From Opitutia bacterium (GTDB taxonomy: Bacteria > Verrucomicrobiota > Verrucomicrobiia > Opitutales > Opitutaceae): DNA of 64,000 nt. Position numbers and translations under genes: made by a program. The stretch lies in NCBI GenBank assembly GCA_016187925.1, contig JACPIS010000009.1, positions 301,065 to 365,064 of the forward strand. The letters are read 5' to 3'. The first letter of the stretch is position 1; every line of letters begins with the position of its first letter. The notes under the pieces are model-generated. The model was not told where the DNA came from. It made no database searches and saw only the letters and a program-made list of their open reading frames with translations. Positions 1 to 7,113 of this stretch are shown piece after piece.

Positions 1-115
1 GTGGTTCGCCTCGGTTTTTCGTCCGGCTTGGCCGGCGCGGCGGATCGGGATCTTCGAGGCTGCACTCGGCGGTCTCCATCTCGGTCTCACCGTCCTCGCT
101 TATCGGGTGCAGTGA
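1..115 (+). CDS. 3' end of an unidentified gene, cut by the window edge
   Basis: A reading frame open from base 2 to a TGA at 113-115 encodes 37 residues ending in a hydrophobic stretch (FEAALGGLHLGLTVLAYRVQ). This would suit the last membrane helix of a larger protein. The stop lies just upstream of the nirK promoter box, which is where an upstream gene would be expected to end. Too little is present to name a family, and chance openness in GC-rich DNA is possible. Confidence 0.3.
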   Translation, partial: WFASVFRPAWPARRIGIFEAALGGLHLGLTVLAYRVQ

Positions 116-134
116 GAACCCTCATGCCGGCCGG

Positions 135-178
135 CCTTGACCCGCGTCAAGGCGCCACGCCCCGGTTACGCCTATCCT
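135..178 (+). promoter_or_regulatory. FNR/DNR-type box and -10 element of the nirK promoter
   Basis: Bases 135-152 read CCTTGAC-CCGC-GTCAAGG, a 7-bp perfect inverted repeat around a 4-bp centre and a classic CRP/FNR-superfamily site. A -10-like TATCCT lies at 173-178. With the box centred at 143.5, a class II activator at -41.5 puts the transcript start at about 185, which is 7 bases after that -10. Related boxes at 7064 and 14322 have the same geometry. The regulator at 18617 has the matching E-x-x-SR recognition helix, so it is the likely activator (inference). Confidence 0.8.
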
Positions 179-251
179 GCAGTCGTCACCCGGACTCCAT
201 TTCAAGACCGACAAACCCCTCAACTGCCGCTATCTCATGCAATCGACCGTC

Positions 252-1946
252 ATGAATACCCCACGCACCCTCCCCGCTCTCGCGGTGGCCGGCTTCGCTT
301 TGGCCGCCGCTCTCGCCACGACCACACTGGTCCGCGCCAACGAAGGCCCGACTGACGCCAAGGGCCCCGTCGTCCTCCCGCCCGAGGTTGTCGCCCTGCC
401 CGTCGAGCAGGCGATCCTCACCGCGCCGCCGCACGTGCCGCCGCCCATTAAGCGCAAGCACGCCGCGCGCGTCGTCGTGAACCTCGAGGTGCGCGAGGTC
501 GTCAAGCAGCTCGCCGACGGCGTCGAGTACACCTTCTGGACCTACGGCGGCAGCGTGCCCGGCTCGTTCATCCGCATCCGCGAGGGCGACGTCGTGGAGT
601 TCCACCTGAACAACCACCCGTCCTCGAAGCTGCCGCACAACATCGACCTGCACGCCGTCACCGGCCCCGGCGGCGGCGCGGCCTCGACGTTCACCGCGCC
701 GGGCCACAGCTCGCAGTTCACCTTCCAGGCGCTCAATCCCGGCCTCTACGTCTACCACTGCGCCACCGCGCCCGTGCCGATGCACATCGGCAACGGCATG
801 TACGGCCTCATCCTCGTCGAGCCCAAGGACGGCCTGCCGCCCGTCGACAAGGAATACTACGTGATGCAGGGCGAGTTCTACACCACGGGCAAATTCGGCG
901 AGGAAGGCCTGCAGTCGTTCGACATGGCCAAGGCCATCGATGAGCGCCCGCCCTACATCGTGTTCAACGGCGCCGTCGGCTCGCTCGTCGGCGACAAGGC
1001 CATCACGGCGAACATCGGCGAGCACGTGCGCCTCTACTTCGGCGTGGGCGGCCCGAACGTCACTTCGTCCTTCCACATCATCGGCGAGATCTTCGACCGG
1101 GTTTATCCGGAGGCCGGCCTGAGCCTGCCCAACCGCAACGTGCAGACCACGCTCGTGCCCTCCGGCGGCGCGACCGTCGTCGAGTTCAAGGTCGATGTCC
1201 CCGGCACCTTCATCCTCGTCGACCACTCGCTCACCCGCGCGTTCAACAAGGGCGCGCTCGGCATGCTCAAGGTCGCCGGCCCCGAGGATCGCGTCATCTA
1301 CTCCGGCAAGGAGATCGACGCCGTCTATCTCGGCGCGCAGGCCGAGGCCGGTTCCGAATCCGCCAAGCGCGAGGCCGAGCTGAAGGCGCAGATCCTCGCC
1401 GAGATCAAATCCAACCCGACCATCGCCGGCCTCACCAAGGAAGCCCAGATCGAGAAGGGCAAGCAGGTCTACATGGGCCTCTGCTTCGCCTGCCACCAGC
1501 CCGACGGCAAGGGCCTCCCCTTGGCCTTCCCGCCGCTCGCCGGTTCCGACTTCATGCTCGCCGACCGCGAGCGCGCCGTCCGCATCGTGCTCAAGGGCCT
1601 CACCGGCCCGATCACCGTCAACGGCGTCACCCTCAACAGCGCGATGCCGCCGCAGGAAGCCGTCCTCACCGACGCGCAGATCGCCGACGTGCTCACCTAC
1701 GTCTTCAACACCTGGGGCAACTCCGGCGACGCGTTCACCGCCGCGCAGGTGAAGGCCATCCGCAACGAGATCCATCGAAACCGAGGCAGGGCGAGGCGTC
1801 CCCGCCGAGCCGCGGCTCACCGAGACGGTTCGCCCTACCCCTTCTCCCGCCATGAACCCCGCCGCTGTCACCCGCCACACGCGCTCGCTCGCGCCACGGC
1901 CAGTGCGCCCACAGGGTCATCCCGGAAAGTGTCATATAATAGATGA
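252..1946 (+). CDS. nirK: Copper nitrite reductase fused to cytochrome c (NirK)
   Basis: This enzyme reduces nitrite to nitric oxide in the periplasm. Numbered from the Met at 252, it has a signal peptide (about 1-30) and two cupredoxin domains. All copper ligands are visible: type 1 His129, Cys170, His178 and Met183; type 2 His134, His169 and His325; and the catalytic Asp132. A C-terminal cytochrome c domain carries CFACH at 411-415, so electrons can be taken up without a separate donor. An in-frame ATG at 237 is an alternative start; 252 gives the more typical signal peptide. The last ~50 codons are odd. From about base 1786 the frame reads through a 53-bp dispersed repeat and ends at a TGA inside a palindrome, overlapping the next gene by 95 bp. 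The native stop was probably lost. The gene heads an operon with SCO and nrfHA and follows a DNR-type box. Confidence 0.95.
   Translation: MNTPRTLPALAVAGFALAAALATTTLVRANEGPTDAKGPVVLPPEVVALPVEQAILTAPPHVPPPIKRKHAARVVVNLEVREVVKQLADGVEYTFWTYGGSVPGSFIRIREGDVVEFHLNNHPSSKLPHNIDLHAVTGPGGGAASTFTAPGHSSQFTFQALNPGLYVYHCATAPVPMHIGNGMYGLILVEPKDGLPPVDKEYYVMQGEFYTTGKFGEEGLQSFDMAKAIDERPPYIVFNGAVGSLVGDKAITANIGEHVRLYFGVGGPNVTSSFHIIGEIFDRVYPEAGLSLPNRNVQTTLVPSGGATVVEFKVDVPGTFILVDHSLTRAFNKGALGMLKVAGPEDRVIYSGKEIDAVYLGAQAEAGSESAKREAELKAQILAEIKSNPTIAGLTKEAQIEKGKQVYMGLCFACHQPDGKGLPLAFPPLAGSDFMLADRERAVRIVLKGLTGPITVNGVTLNSAMPPQEAVLTDAQIADVLTYVFNTWGNSGDAFTAAQVKAIRNEIHRNRGRARRPRRAAAHRDGSPYPFSRHEPRRCHPPHALARATASAPTGSSRKVSYNR
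1786..1838. repeat. 53-bp dispersed repeat (GTAGGGC family) in the nirK 3' end
   Basis: The element starts GCAGGGCGAGGCGTC, contains the perfect palindrome GAGCCGCGGCTC and ends GGTTCGCCCTAC. A close 53-bp copy lies at 62867-62919 inside the TrmH-type gene, and longer elements with the same GTAGGGC/GCCCTAC ends lie at 15021, 19633 and 23629. Here it is translated as part of the NirK tail (…DGSPYP), the same reading frame as in the TrmH copy. Confidence 0.85.
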
Positions 1947-2793
1947 CACTTTCCGGGCGGGACTGCTCGCGGCGGCGCTCGTGTTGACGGCGCCGGCGGG
2001 CGTGGTTGCGAGTGACGCGCCTCCGGCTGCTTCCGGCGCGCAACGCTCAACTCCCAGCGCTCAACCGGCTGCGGGCATGGTCCGCATCCCGGCCGGCGTT
2101 TACGTGCCGCTGTTCCGCACCACGAAGGATCCGGCGCAGGTCAACGTCGCCGCCTTCCTGCTCGACGCGCAGCCCGTCACCAACGCGGAGTTCCTCGCCT
2201 TCGTCACCGCCAACCCGAAGTGGCGCCGCTCGCAGGTGAGCCCTCTGTTCGCCGACTCGTCCTATCTGGAGAACTGGGCCGGCGATCTGCAGCCTGGCGA
2301 TCGCGCGCCGCTCCACGCGCCCGTCGTCCGCGTCTCGTGGTTCGCCGCGCGCGCCTACGCCCGCTGGGCCGGCAAGCGCCTGCCCATGACCGCCGAGTGG
2401 GAGCTCGCCGCCGGCGCCGGTTACACGCGCCCCGACGGCAAGAACGACGAGGCGCTCAACCGCGATCTTTACGCCTGGCTCGCCCGCCCCGTGCCCGCCG
2501 TCCAAGCCGACGTCGCCACCGCCAAGCCGAATTTCCACGGCGTCCGTGGCCTGCACGGGCTCGTCTGGGAATGGGTCGACGATTTCAACACCGCCATGGT
2601 CACCGGCGAGTCGCGCGCCGACTCCGGTCTCGACCGCGACCTCTTTTGCGGCGCCGGCTCCGTCGGCGCCAAGGACACGAGCGACTACGCCGCGTTCATG
2701 CGCATGGCGCTTCGCTCCTCCCTCAAGGGCAACAACACCACGTCCTCGCTCGGCTTCCGCTGCGCGCAAAGCCTGCCACCCGAACACGAATAA
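1852..2793 (+). CDS. SUMF1/FGE-fold protein of the nirK operon
   Basis: A formylglycine-generating-enzyme (SUMF1) fold is recognisable from residue ~76: [13 protein letters not shown], then [12 protein letters not shown], the [27 protein letters not shown] core, [10 protein letters not shown], and a terminal GFRCA. The true FGE copper/cysteine motif near the C-terminus is not evident, so sulfatase activation is unlikely. SUMF1-like proteins are often found beside nirK in Bacteroidota and Verrucomicrobiota; a role in nitrite reductase maturation is inference. The only ATG giving a signal peptide is 1852. Its n-region is abnormally long and includes residues (~24-36) encoded by the palindrome at 1921-1957, with the hydrophobic segment ([20 protein letters not shown]) following. 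It overlaps the nirK frame by 95 bp. Confidence 0.75.
   Translation: MNPAAVTRHTRSLAPRPVRPQGHPGKCHIIDDTFRAGLLAAALVLTAPAGVVASDAPPAASGAQRSTPSAQPAAGMVRIPAGVYVPLFRTTKDPAQVNVAAFLLDAQPVTNAEFLAFVTANPKWRRSQVSPLFADSSYLENWAGDLQPGDRAPLHAPVVRVSWFAARAYARWAGKRLPMTAEWELAAGAGYTRPDGKNDEALNRDLYAWLARPVPAVQADVATAKPNFHGVRGLHGLVWEWVDDFNTAMVTGESRADSGLDRDLFCGAGSVGAKDTSDYAAFMRMALRSSLKGNNTTSSLGFRCAQSLPPEHE
1921..1957. repeat. Perfect 15-bp palindrome (CCCGGAAAGTGTCAT)
   Basis: CCCGGAAAGTGTCAT at 1921-1935 pairs perfectly with ATGACACTTTCCGGG at 1943-1957 around the 7-nt loop ATAATAG. There is no T-run, so it is not a standard terminator. It lies within the 5' codons of the SUMF1-like gene and supplies the stop codon of the extended nirK frame (TGA at 1944-1946). 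It looks like a small mobile palindrome, but a regulatory hairpin is possible. Confidence 0.8.
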
Positions 2794-2845
2794 CTGTAGC
2801 GGCGGTCTATGATCGCCGTCACGGCGCACCACTGCAATTTCCGCC

Positions 2846-3538
2846 ATGAAAACCCGCACCTCGTTCCCCCTTCTGCTCTGCCTCGCCGCCACGACTGCCT
2901 TTGCCGCCGAGCAACCCGCACCCGCCAACACCGCGAAGGACGAGTCGTGCGCCTGCTGCCAGGAGGAGAAGCAACCTGCGCCGAAGAAGGATGCGTGTTG
3001 CGCGGATCAACCCGTCGTTTCGCCAGCGAGCGAAGGCGGGCAGTCCTTCACGAAAGAATCCCTCTACCAGAGTGACGCCACGTTCACCGACGACACGGGC
3101 AAGGCCTTCGCGCTCGGCTCGCTCCGCGGCCGGCCGGTGGTGCTCGACCTGTTCTTTGCCTCCTGCGGCTACGCCTGCCCGCTCACGGTCACCGACCTGC
3201 TCGCCCTGCAGGACCGCCTGCCCGCCGAGTTGCGCGGCCGGGCGGTGTTCGTCCTCGTCTCGTTCGACGTCGCGCGCGATACCACCGAGGTGCTGGCGAA
3301 GTATCGCGCCCAACGCGGACTCGACGGGCAGTGGATCCTCCTGCGCGGCAGCGACGATTCCGTGCGCGAACTCGCGGCGCTGGTCGGCGTGAAGTTCAAG
3401 CAGGAGGCCGACGGGGCCTTCTCGCACTCGAACCTCTTCACCGTGCTCAACCGCGAAGGCGAGATCGTCCACCAGCGCCTCGGCCTCAAGGGCGGGCTCG
3501 ACGAAGCCGCCGCTGCGCTGGCGGCCAACACCCCATAA
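2846..3538 (+). CDS. SCO1/SenC copper chaperone
   Basis: A periplasmic thioredoxin-fold copper chaperone of 230 residues. It has a signal peptide (MKTRTSFPLLLCLAATTAFAA), then a Cys-rich linker (CACC, ACC) not typical of the family that may add metal-binding capacity. The SCO core has the CGYACP (CxxxCP) motif near residue 109 and the distal His in the FSHSNLF segment. SCO proteins deliver copper to CuA or related sites. Lying between nirK and nrfHA, this one probably serves NirK, the CuA subunit at 8710, or both. The short spacer before it (2794-2845) contains part of the dispersed GTAGCGGCGGTCTATGA repeat also seen near 19391. Confidence 0.9.
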   Translation: MKTRTSFPLLLCLAATTAFAAEQPAPANTAKDESCACCQEEKQPAPKKDACCADQPVVSPASEGGQSFTKESLYQSDATFTDDTGKAFALGSLRGRPVVLDLFFASCGYACPLTVTDLLALQDRLPAELRGRAVFVLVSFDVARDTTEVLAKYRAQRGLDGQWILLRGSDDSVRELAALVGVKFKQEADGAFSHSNLFTVLNREGEIVHQRLGLKGGLDEAAAALAANTP

Positions 3539-3586
3539 GCCGGCGCAACACCGTATTCCGTGGGCCGGGTGCCTTCATTTTCCATC

Positions 3587-4795
3587 ATGCAAATCCGTCA
3601 CCTGCTTCCCGTCCTGCTGGGTCTGGGCTCCGCCGGCGCACTTGTTGCCACCGAACCCGCCTCGCTGAACGAGGCCCTTGCCCAAGGCCAGGTCTCCCTC
3701 AACGCCCGGCTCCGCCACGAAAGCGTGGCGCAAACCGGCCTGCGGGACGCCGCCGCGCTCACGCTGCGAACGCGCCTCGGCTATACCACCGCATCTTTCC
3801 ACGGCTGGAAGGTCATGCTCGAGGCGGAAAATATCACCGCCGCCGACGGCGACAGCTATAGCCAGGCCGGCCTCAATCCCGGTGGCGCCGGCAAAGCCGT
3901 CATTGCCGATCCCGAAACGACCGAGCTCAACCAAGCCTGGCTCGCCTGCACCGTGGACAAGTCCATGCTGGCTGTCGGTCGCCAGCGCCTCGTGTTCGAC
4001 ACCGCCCGTTTCATCGGCGACGTCGGCTGGCGCCAGAACATGCAGACCTTTGACGCCGTGATGGTGCAGGACAAATCCCTCGACCAGACCGTCCTCACCT
4101 ACGCCTATGTCGACCAGGTCAACCGTGTCTTCGGTCACGAGCATGCCCAAGGCAAGTGGGAGTCCGACTCGCACCTGTTCAACGCCGTCTACACCGGTTA
4201 CGCCGCCGGCACGCTCACGGGTTATGCTTACCTGCTGGATTTCGCCAACTCCGCCGCCAACTCCTGCGCCACGTACGGCGTTTCCTTCGCCGGCAAACGA
4301 CCGGTGGGCGAAACCCTCAAATTCGCCTACCGGGTGGAATACGCGCGACAGTCGGACCACGCCCCGAGTGCCTTGAATTATTCCGCGGATTATTACGTGC
4401 TCGAAGCCGGCCTCAACGCGAAAACCAGCGGGCTCACGTTGGGCTATGAAGTCCTCGGCTCCGGTCGCAACGTCGGCTTCAAGACCCCGCTGGCCACCCT
4501 GCACGCCTTCAACGGCTGGGCGGATCTCTTCCTCGCGACGCCGGCCGCCGGTTTGCGCGACATCTACATGAAAGCCAGCGCCACGCTGCCCGGTGAAGTC
4601 TCCCTCCTCGCCTTCTACCACCAGTTCGCCGCCGCCCGCGGGGGCGCCGGCTTCGGCGAAGAGTTCGATGTGCAGCTCGCGCGCAAGTTCGCGCAGCGTT
4701 TCACCGCCACCGCCAAGTACGCCGACTTCCGCCGCGACAGCCCCGCCTTCCCCAATGTCCGCAAGCTCTGGCTGCAGCTTGATTTCGCCCACTGA
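3587..4795 (+). CDS. Outer-membrane beta-barrel protein (alginate-export/porin-like)
   Basis: A 402-residue protein with a signal peptide (MQIRHLLPVLLGLGSAGALVAT). A barrel-like pattern of alternating aromatic and polar strands follows, ending LWLQLDFAH, a C-terminal aromatic strand expected for BAM-dependent insertion. The N-terminal part (LNARLRHESV…LTLRTRLGYTT) and the NQAWLAC…VGRQRLVFD stretch resemble the alginate-export barrel family found beside respiratory genes. It may admit nitrite or other solutes to the periplasmic enzymes encoded around it (inference from position). The ATG at 3587 is preferred over the open frame upstream because it starts the signal peptide. Confidence 0.7.
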   Translation: MQIRHLLPVLLGLGSAGALVATEPASLNEALAQGQVSLNARLRHESVAQTGLRDAAALTLRTRLGYTTASFHGWKVMLEAENITAADGDSYSQAGLNPGGAGKAVIADPETTELNQAWLACTVDKSMLAVGRQRLVFDTARFIGDVGWRQNMQTFDAVMVQDKSLDQTVLTYAYVDQVNRVFGHEHAQGKWESDSHLFNAVYTGYAAGTLTGYAYLLDFANSAANSCATYGVSFAGKRPVGETLKFAYRVEYARQSDHAPSALNYSADYYVLEAGLNAKTSGLTLGYEVLGSGRNVGFKTPLATLHAFNGWADLFLATPAAGLRDIYMKASATLPGEVSLLAFYHQFAAARGGAGFGEEFDVQLARKFAQRFTATAKYADFRRDSPAFPNVRKLWLQLDFAH

Positions 4796-4920
4796 TCCGC
4801 CGCCACCCGGGCTTATGGACGCAATCAGTTCCGACCCGACGATCGGACCCCTTGGCGGTTGCACTTGGCAGCAAGGGCGTTTTCCGCAACCTTGCCTTGG
4901 TATTGCAGGCTAAGATCCGG

Positions 4921-5409
4921 ATGAAAACACCCACCCCAACCCGCACCCTCCGGAAGCATCCGGTGCTGCTGCTGGCGATCATTGCGTTGTTCGGCGTGGT
5001 GGCCGGTTTCTGCACCTACACCTTCACCTACGCGCGCGGCTTTTCGTATTTCTCCAACGATCCCCGCGCCTGCATGAACTGCCACATCATGCGCGACCAG
5101 TTCGACGGCTGGCAGAAGTCCCCGCATCACGCCGTCGCCTCCTGCAACGACTGCCACACCCCGCACGGCTTCATCAACAAATACCTCAGCAAGGCCGAGA
5201 ACGGCTTCTGGCATTCGAAGGGCTTCACACTGCAGGATTTTCACGAGCCGATCATGATCCGGCCGAAGAACGTCGCCGTGCTCCAGCAGAACTGCGTCGC
5301 CTGCCATGCGCAGATCGTGGACGGCATCAACACCCACCCCGGTGATCCGCGGAAAATGCTCGATTGCCTTCACTGCCACCGCGAAGTCGGTCACGGCCCG
5401 ATCCGCTAG
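4921..5409 (+). CDS. nrfH: NrfH, tetraheme quinol dehydrogenase of ammonifying nitrite reductase
   Basis: A 162-residue NapC/NirT-family membrane cytochrome. An N-terminal helix (HPVLLLAIIALFGVVAGFCTY) anchors it, and four c-heme motifs follow: CMNCH (51-55), CNDCH, CVACH and CLHCH. This is the exact heme count and length of NrfH, which takes electrons from menaquinol and passes them to NrfA. The gene directly precedes nrfA, 55 bp apart. The ATG at 4921 gives the standard N-terminus; the frame is open upstream without any signal of use. Confidence 0.93.
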   Translation: MKTPTPTRTLRKHPVLLLAIIALFGVVAGFCTYTFTYARGFSYFSNDPRACMNCHIMRDQFDGWQKSPHHAVASCNDCHTPHGFINKYLSKAENGFWHSKGFTLQDFHEPIMIRPKNVAVLQQNCVACHAQIVDGINTHPGDPRKMLDCLHCHREVGHGPIR

Positions 5410-5464
5410 CCTCGTCCTCCTCCCCTGGATCATTCCCGTTCTCTCCTTTTCAATCCTCCCGCCC

Positions 5465-6928
5465 ATGAACTCCGCCTCCTGCCCGTCTGCCCGTAACCGT
5501 GGTTTCGCCACCTGGACCTACCTCGTCACCCTGGTCGTCCTGGGCGTCGCCGCTTATGTCGCCCTGGTGTTCTACCAGAACATCGTCGACCGGAAAGCCG
5601 AAGCGAGGCAGGACATCTTCCGCGTGGTCGAGGTTAGCGACCAGACCGTCGATCCCGCCGTCTGGGGGAAAAATTATCCGCGCCAGTACGACAGCTACCG
5701 GCGCACCGTGGACACGGAGCGCACCAACCACGGCGGCAGCGAGGCGTTCCAGCACCTTGACGAGGACCCGGTGTGGCGCCGGCTCTTCGCGGGCTACGCC
5801 TTCGGCGTCGATTACCGCGAGGAACGCGGCCACGCTTACATGCTGCTCGACCAGCGTGAGACCGAGCGGGTGAAGAACTTCAAGCAGCCCGGCGCCTGTC
5901 TCCAATGCCATGCCTCGACGCTCAACCTTTATATCAACGAAGGCCTCAAGGCCGGGGTCCCCGCCGGCAAGGCCAACTGGGAAGCGCAGATCCAGAAGGG
6001 TTTCGAGGTCGTCTGCGCCATGCCCTACAGCGAGGCCACCAAGCTCGTCGAACACCCCGTCTCCTGCATCGACTGCCACGAAGCCGATACGATGAACCTG
6101 CGCGTGAACCGCCCCGGCTTCCTCAACGGCATCCGCGCGCTCGCGAACTCCGATTACCCCACGCCGCACCTGCCGAGCATCGAACGCTGGCGCAAGGACG
6201 GCCGCAAGGGCCAGTATCAGCCTAACACGGACGCCACCCGCCAGGAGATGCGCTCGATGGTCTGCGCCCAGTGCCATGTCGAGTACTACTTCAAGGGCGA
6301 CAAGAAGCTCGTCACCTACCCGTGGGACAAGGGTCTCAAGGTCGAGCAGATCGAGGCCTACTACGACGAGGTGAAGCACACCGACTTCAAGAACAAGGAA
6401 AGCGGCGCCCCCATTCTCAAGGCCCAGCACCCCGAGTTTGAAATGTGGAGCCAGGGCATCCACGCGCGCAGCGGCGTGGCTTGCGCCGACTGCCACATGC
6501 CCTACGTCCGGGAGGGCGCGATCAAAGTCAGCAACCACCATGTCCGCTCCCCGCTGCTGAATGTCGCGCAGGCCTGCCAGACCTGTCATCGCGTGCCGGA
6601 AAAGGAAATCACCGCCCGCGCCCTGCTCGTGCAGGACCGCAACGCCGCCTTGCTCACACGGGGCGAACAAGCGGTCGTCGGGCTGCTCGACGCGCTGGTC
6701 GCCGCGCAGAAATCCGGCGCGCCCGATGAGCAGCTCAAGTCCGCGCGCGACCTGCACCGCAAGGCCCAGTGGCGCCTCGACTTCATCTCCGCCGAGAATT
6801 CCATGGGTTTCCACGCCCCGCAGGAGGCCGCGCGCATCCTTGCCGAGGCCATCGACTACGCCCGCCAGGGCGAACTCGCCGTCGCCCGCGACACCAAGCC
6901 CGTGGCGGCTGCCGGTGGCGGCAAGTAG
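5465..6928 (+). CDS. nrfA: NrfA, pentaheme ammonia-forming nitrite reductase (CxxCH type)
   Basis: Cytochrome c552 of 487 residues that reduces nitrite to ammonium with six electrons. It starts with an uncleaved-looking signal/anchor (TWTYLVTLVVLGVAAYVALVFY). Five heme motifs follow: CLQCH (145-149), CIDCH, CAQCH (in the typical MVCAQCHVEYYF context), CADCH and CQTCH. The calcium-site segment ILKAQHPEFEMW matches the family. The first, catalytic heme motif is CxxCH rather than the CxxCK of E. coli and Wolinella NrfA; CxxCH forms are known in some bacteria. The C-terminal helical dimer region is complete, with a short Ala/Gly tail. The gene shares a transcription unit with nirK unless an internal promoter lies in 4796-4920. 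Confidence 0.94.
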   Translation: MNSASCPSARNRGFATWTYLVTLVVLGVAAYVALVFYQNIVDRKAEARQDIFRVVEVSDQTVDPAVWGKNYPRQYDSYRRTVDTERTNHGGSEAFQHLDEDPVWRRLFAGYAFGVDYREERGHAYMLLDQRETERVKNFKQPGACLQCHASTLNLYINEGLKAGVPAGKANWEAQIQKGFEVVCAMPYSEATKLVEHPVSCIDCHEADTMNLRVNRPGFLNGIRALANSDYPTPHLPSIERWRKDGRKGQYQPNTDATRQEMRSMVCAQCHVEYYFKGDKKLVTYPWDKGLKVEQIEAYYDEVKHTDFKNKESGAPILKAQHPEFEMWSQGIHARSGVACADCHMPYVREGAIKVSNHHVRSPLLNVAQACQTCHRVPEKEITARALLVQDRNAALLTRGEQAVVGLLDALVAAQKSGAPDEQLKSARDLHRKAQWRLDFISAENSMGFHAPQEAARILAEAIDYARQGELAVARDTKPVAAAGGGK

Positions 6929-7063
6929 GGATTCCCGCGGCGACGACGGCCGCGCCGGTCCGGCCGGCCGCTGACGGGGCCCGGCCCATGCGCCGCTTCT
7001 CCAGAGGCATGCCCTGACCCGGCAGGTGCCCGCGCACCGTTCCCGGGTTTCTCCCTGCCCAGA

Positions 7064-7107
7064 CCTTGACGCCCGTCAAGGCGGCGGGCGCGGGTTTGCG
7101 CTACAAC
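7064..7107 (+). promoter_or_regulatory. FNR/DNR-type box and -10 element of the NO-reductase operon
   Basis: Bases 7064-7081 read CCTTGAC-GCCC-GTCAAGG with perfect 7-bp arms. A -10-like TACAAC is at 7102-7107. With the box centred at 7072.5, activation from -41.5 predicts a transcript start at 7114, which is the A of the ATG of the next gene. The mRNA would therefore be leaderless, or nearly so. The geometry is identical to the nirK promoter. Confidence 0.8.
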
Positions 7108-7113
7108 TGCGCC

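Noticed and set aside
186..1880. A 564-codon minus-strand frame opposite nirK
   Set aside because: Antisense shadow with no motif; nirK on the plus strand has all copper and heme ligands.
1852..2793. Sulfatase-modifying (true FGE) enzyme
   Set aside because: No sulfatase gene lies nearby and the FGE redox cysteine motif is not evident, so only the fold is claimed.
4840..4875. TTGCACTTGGCAGCAAGG-like sequence upstream of nrfH as a further DNR/FNR box
   Set aside because: The half-sites do not match TTGAC/GTCAA and no well-spaced -10 follows, so it was not called.
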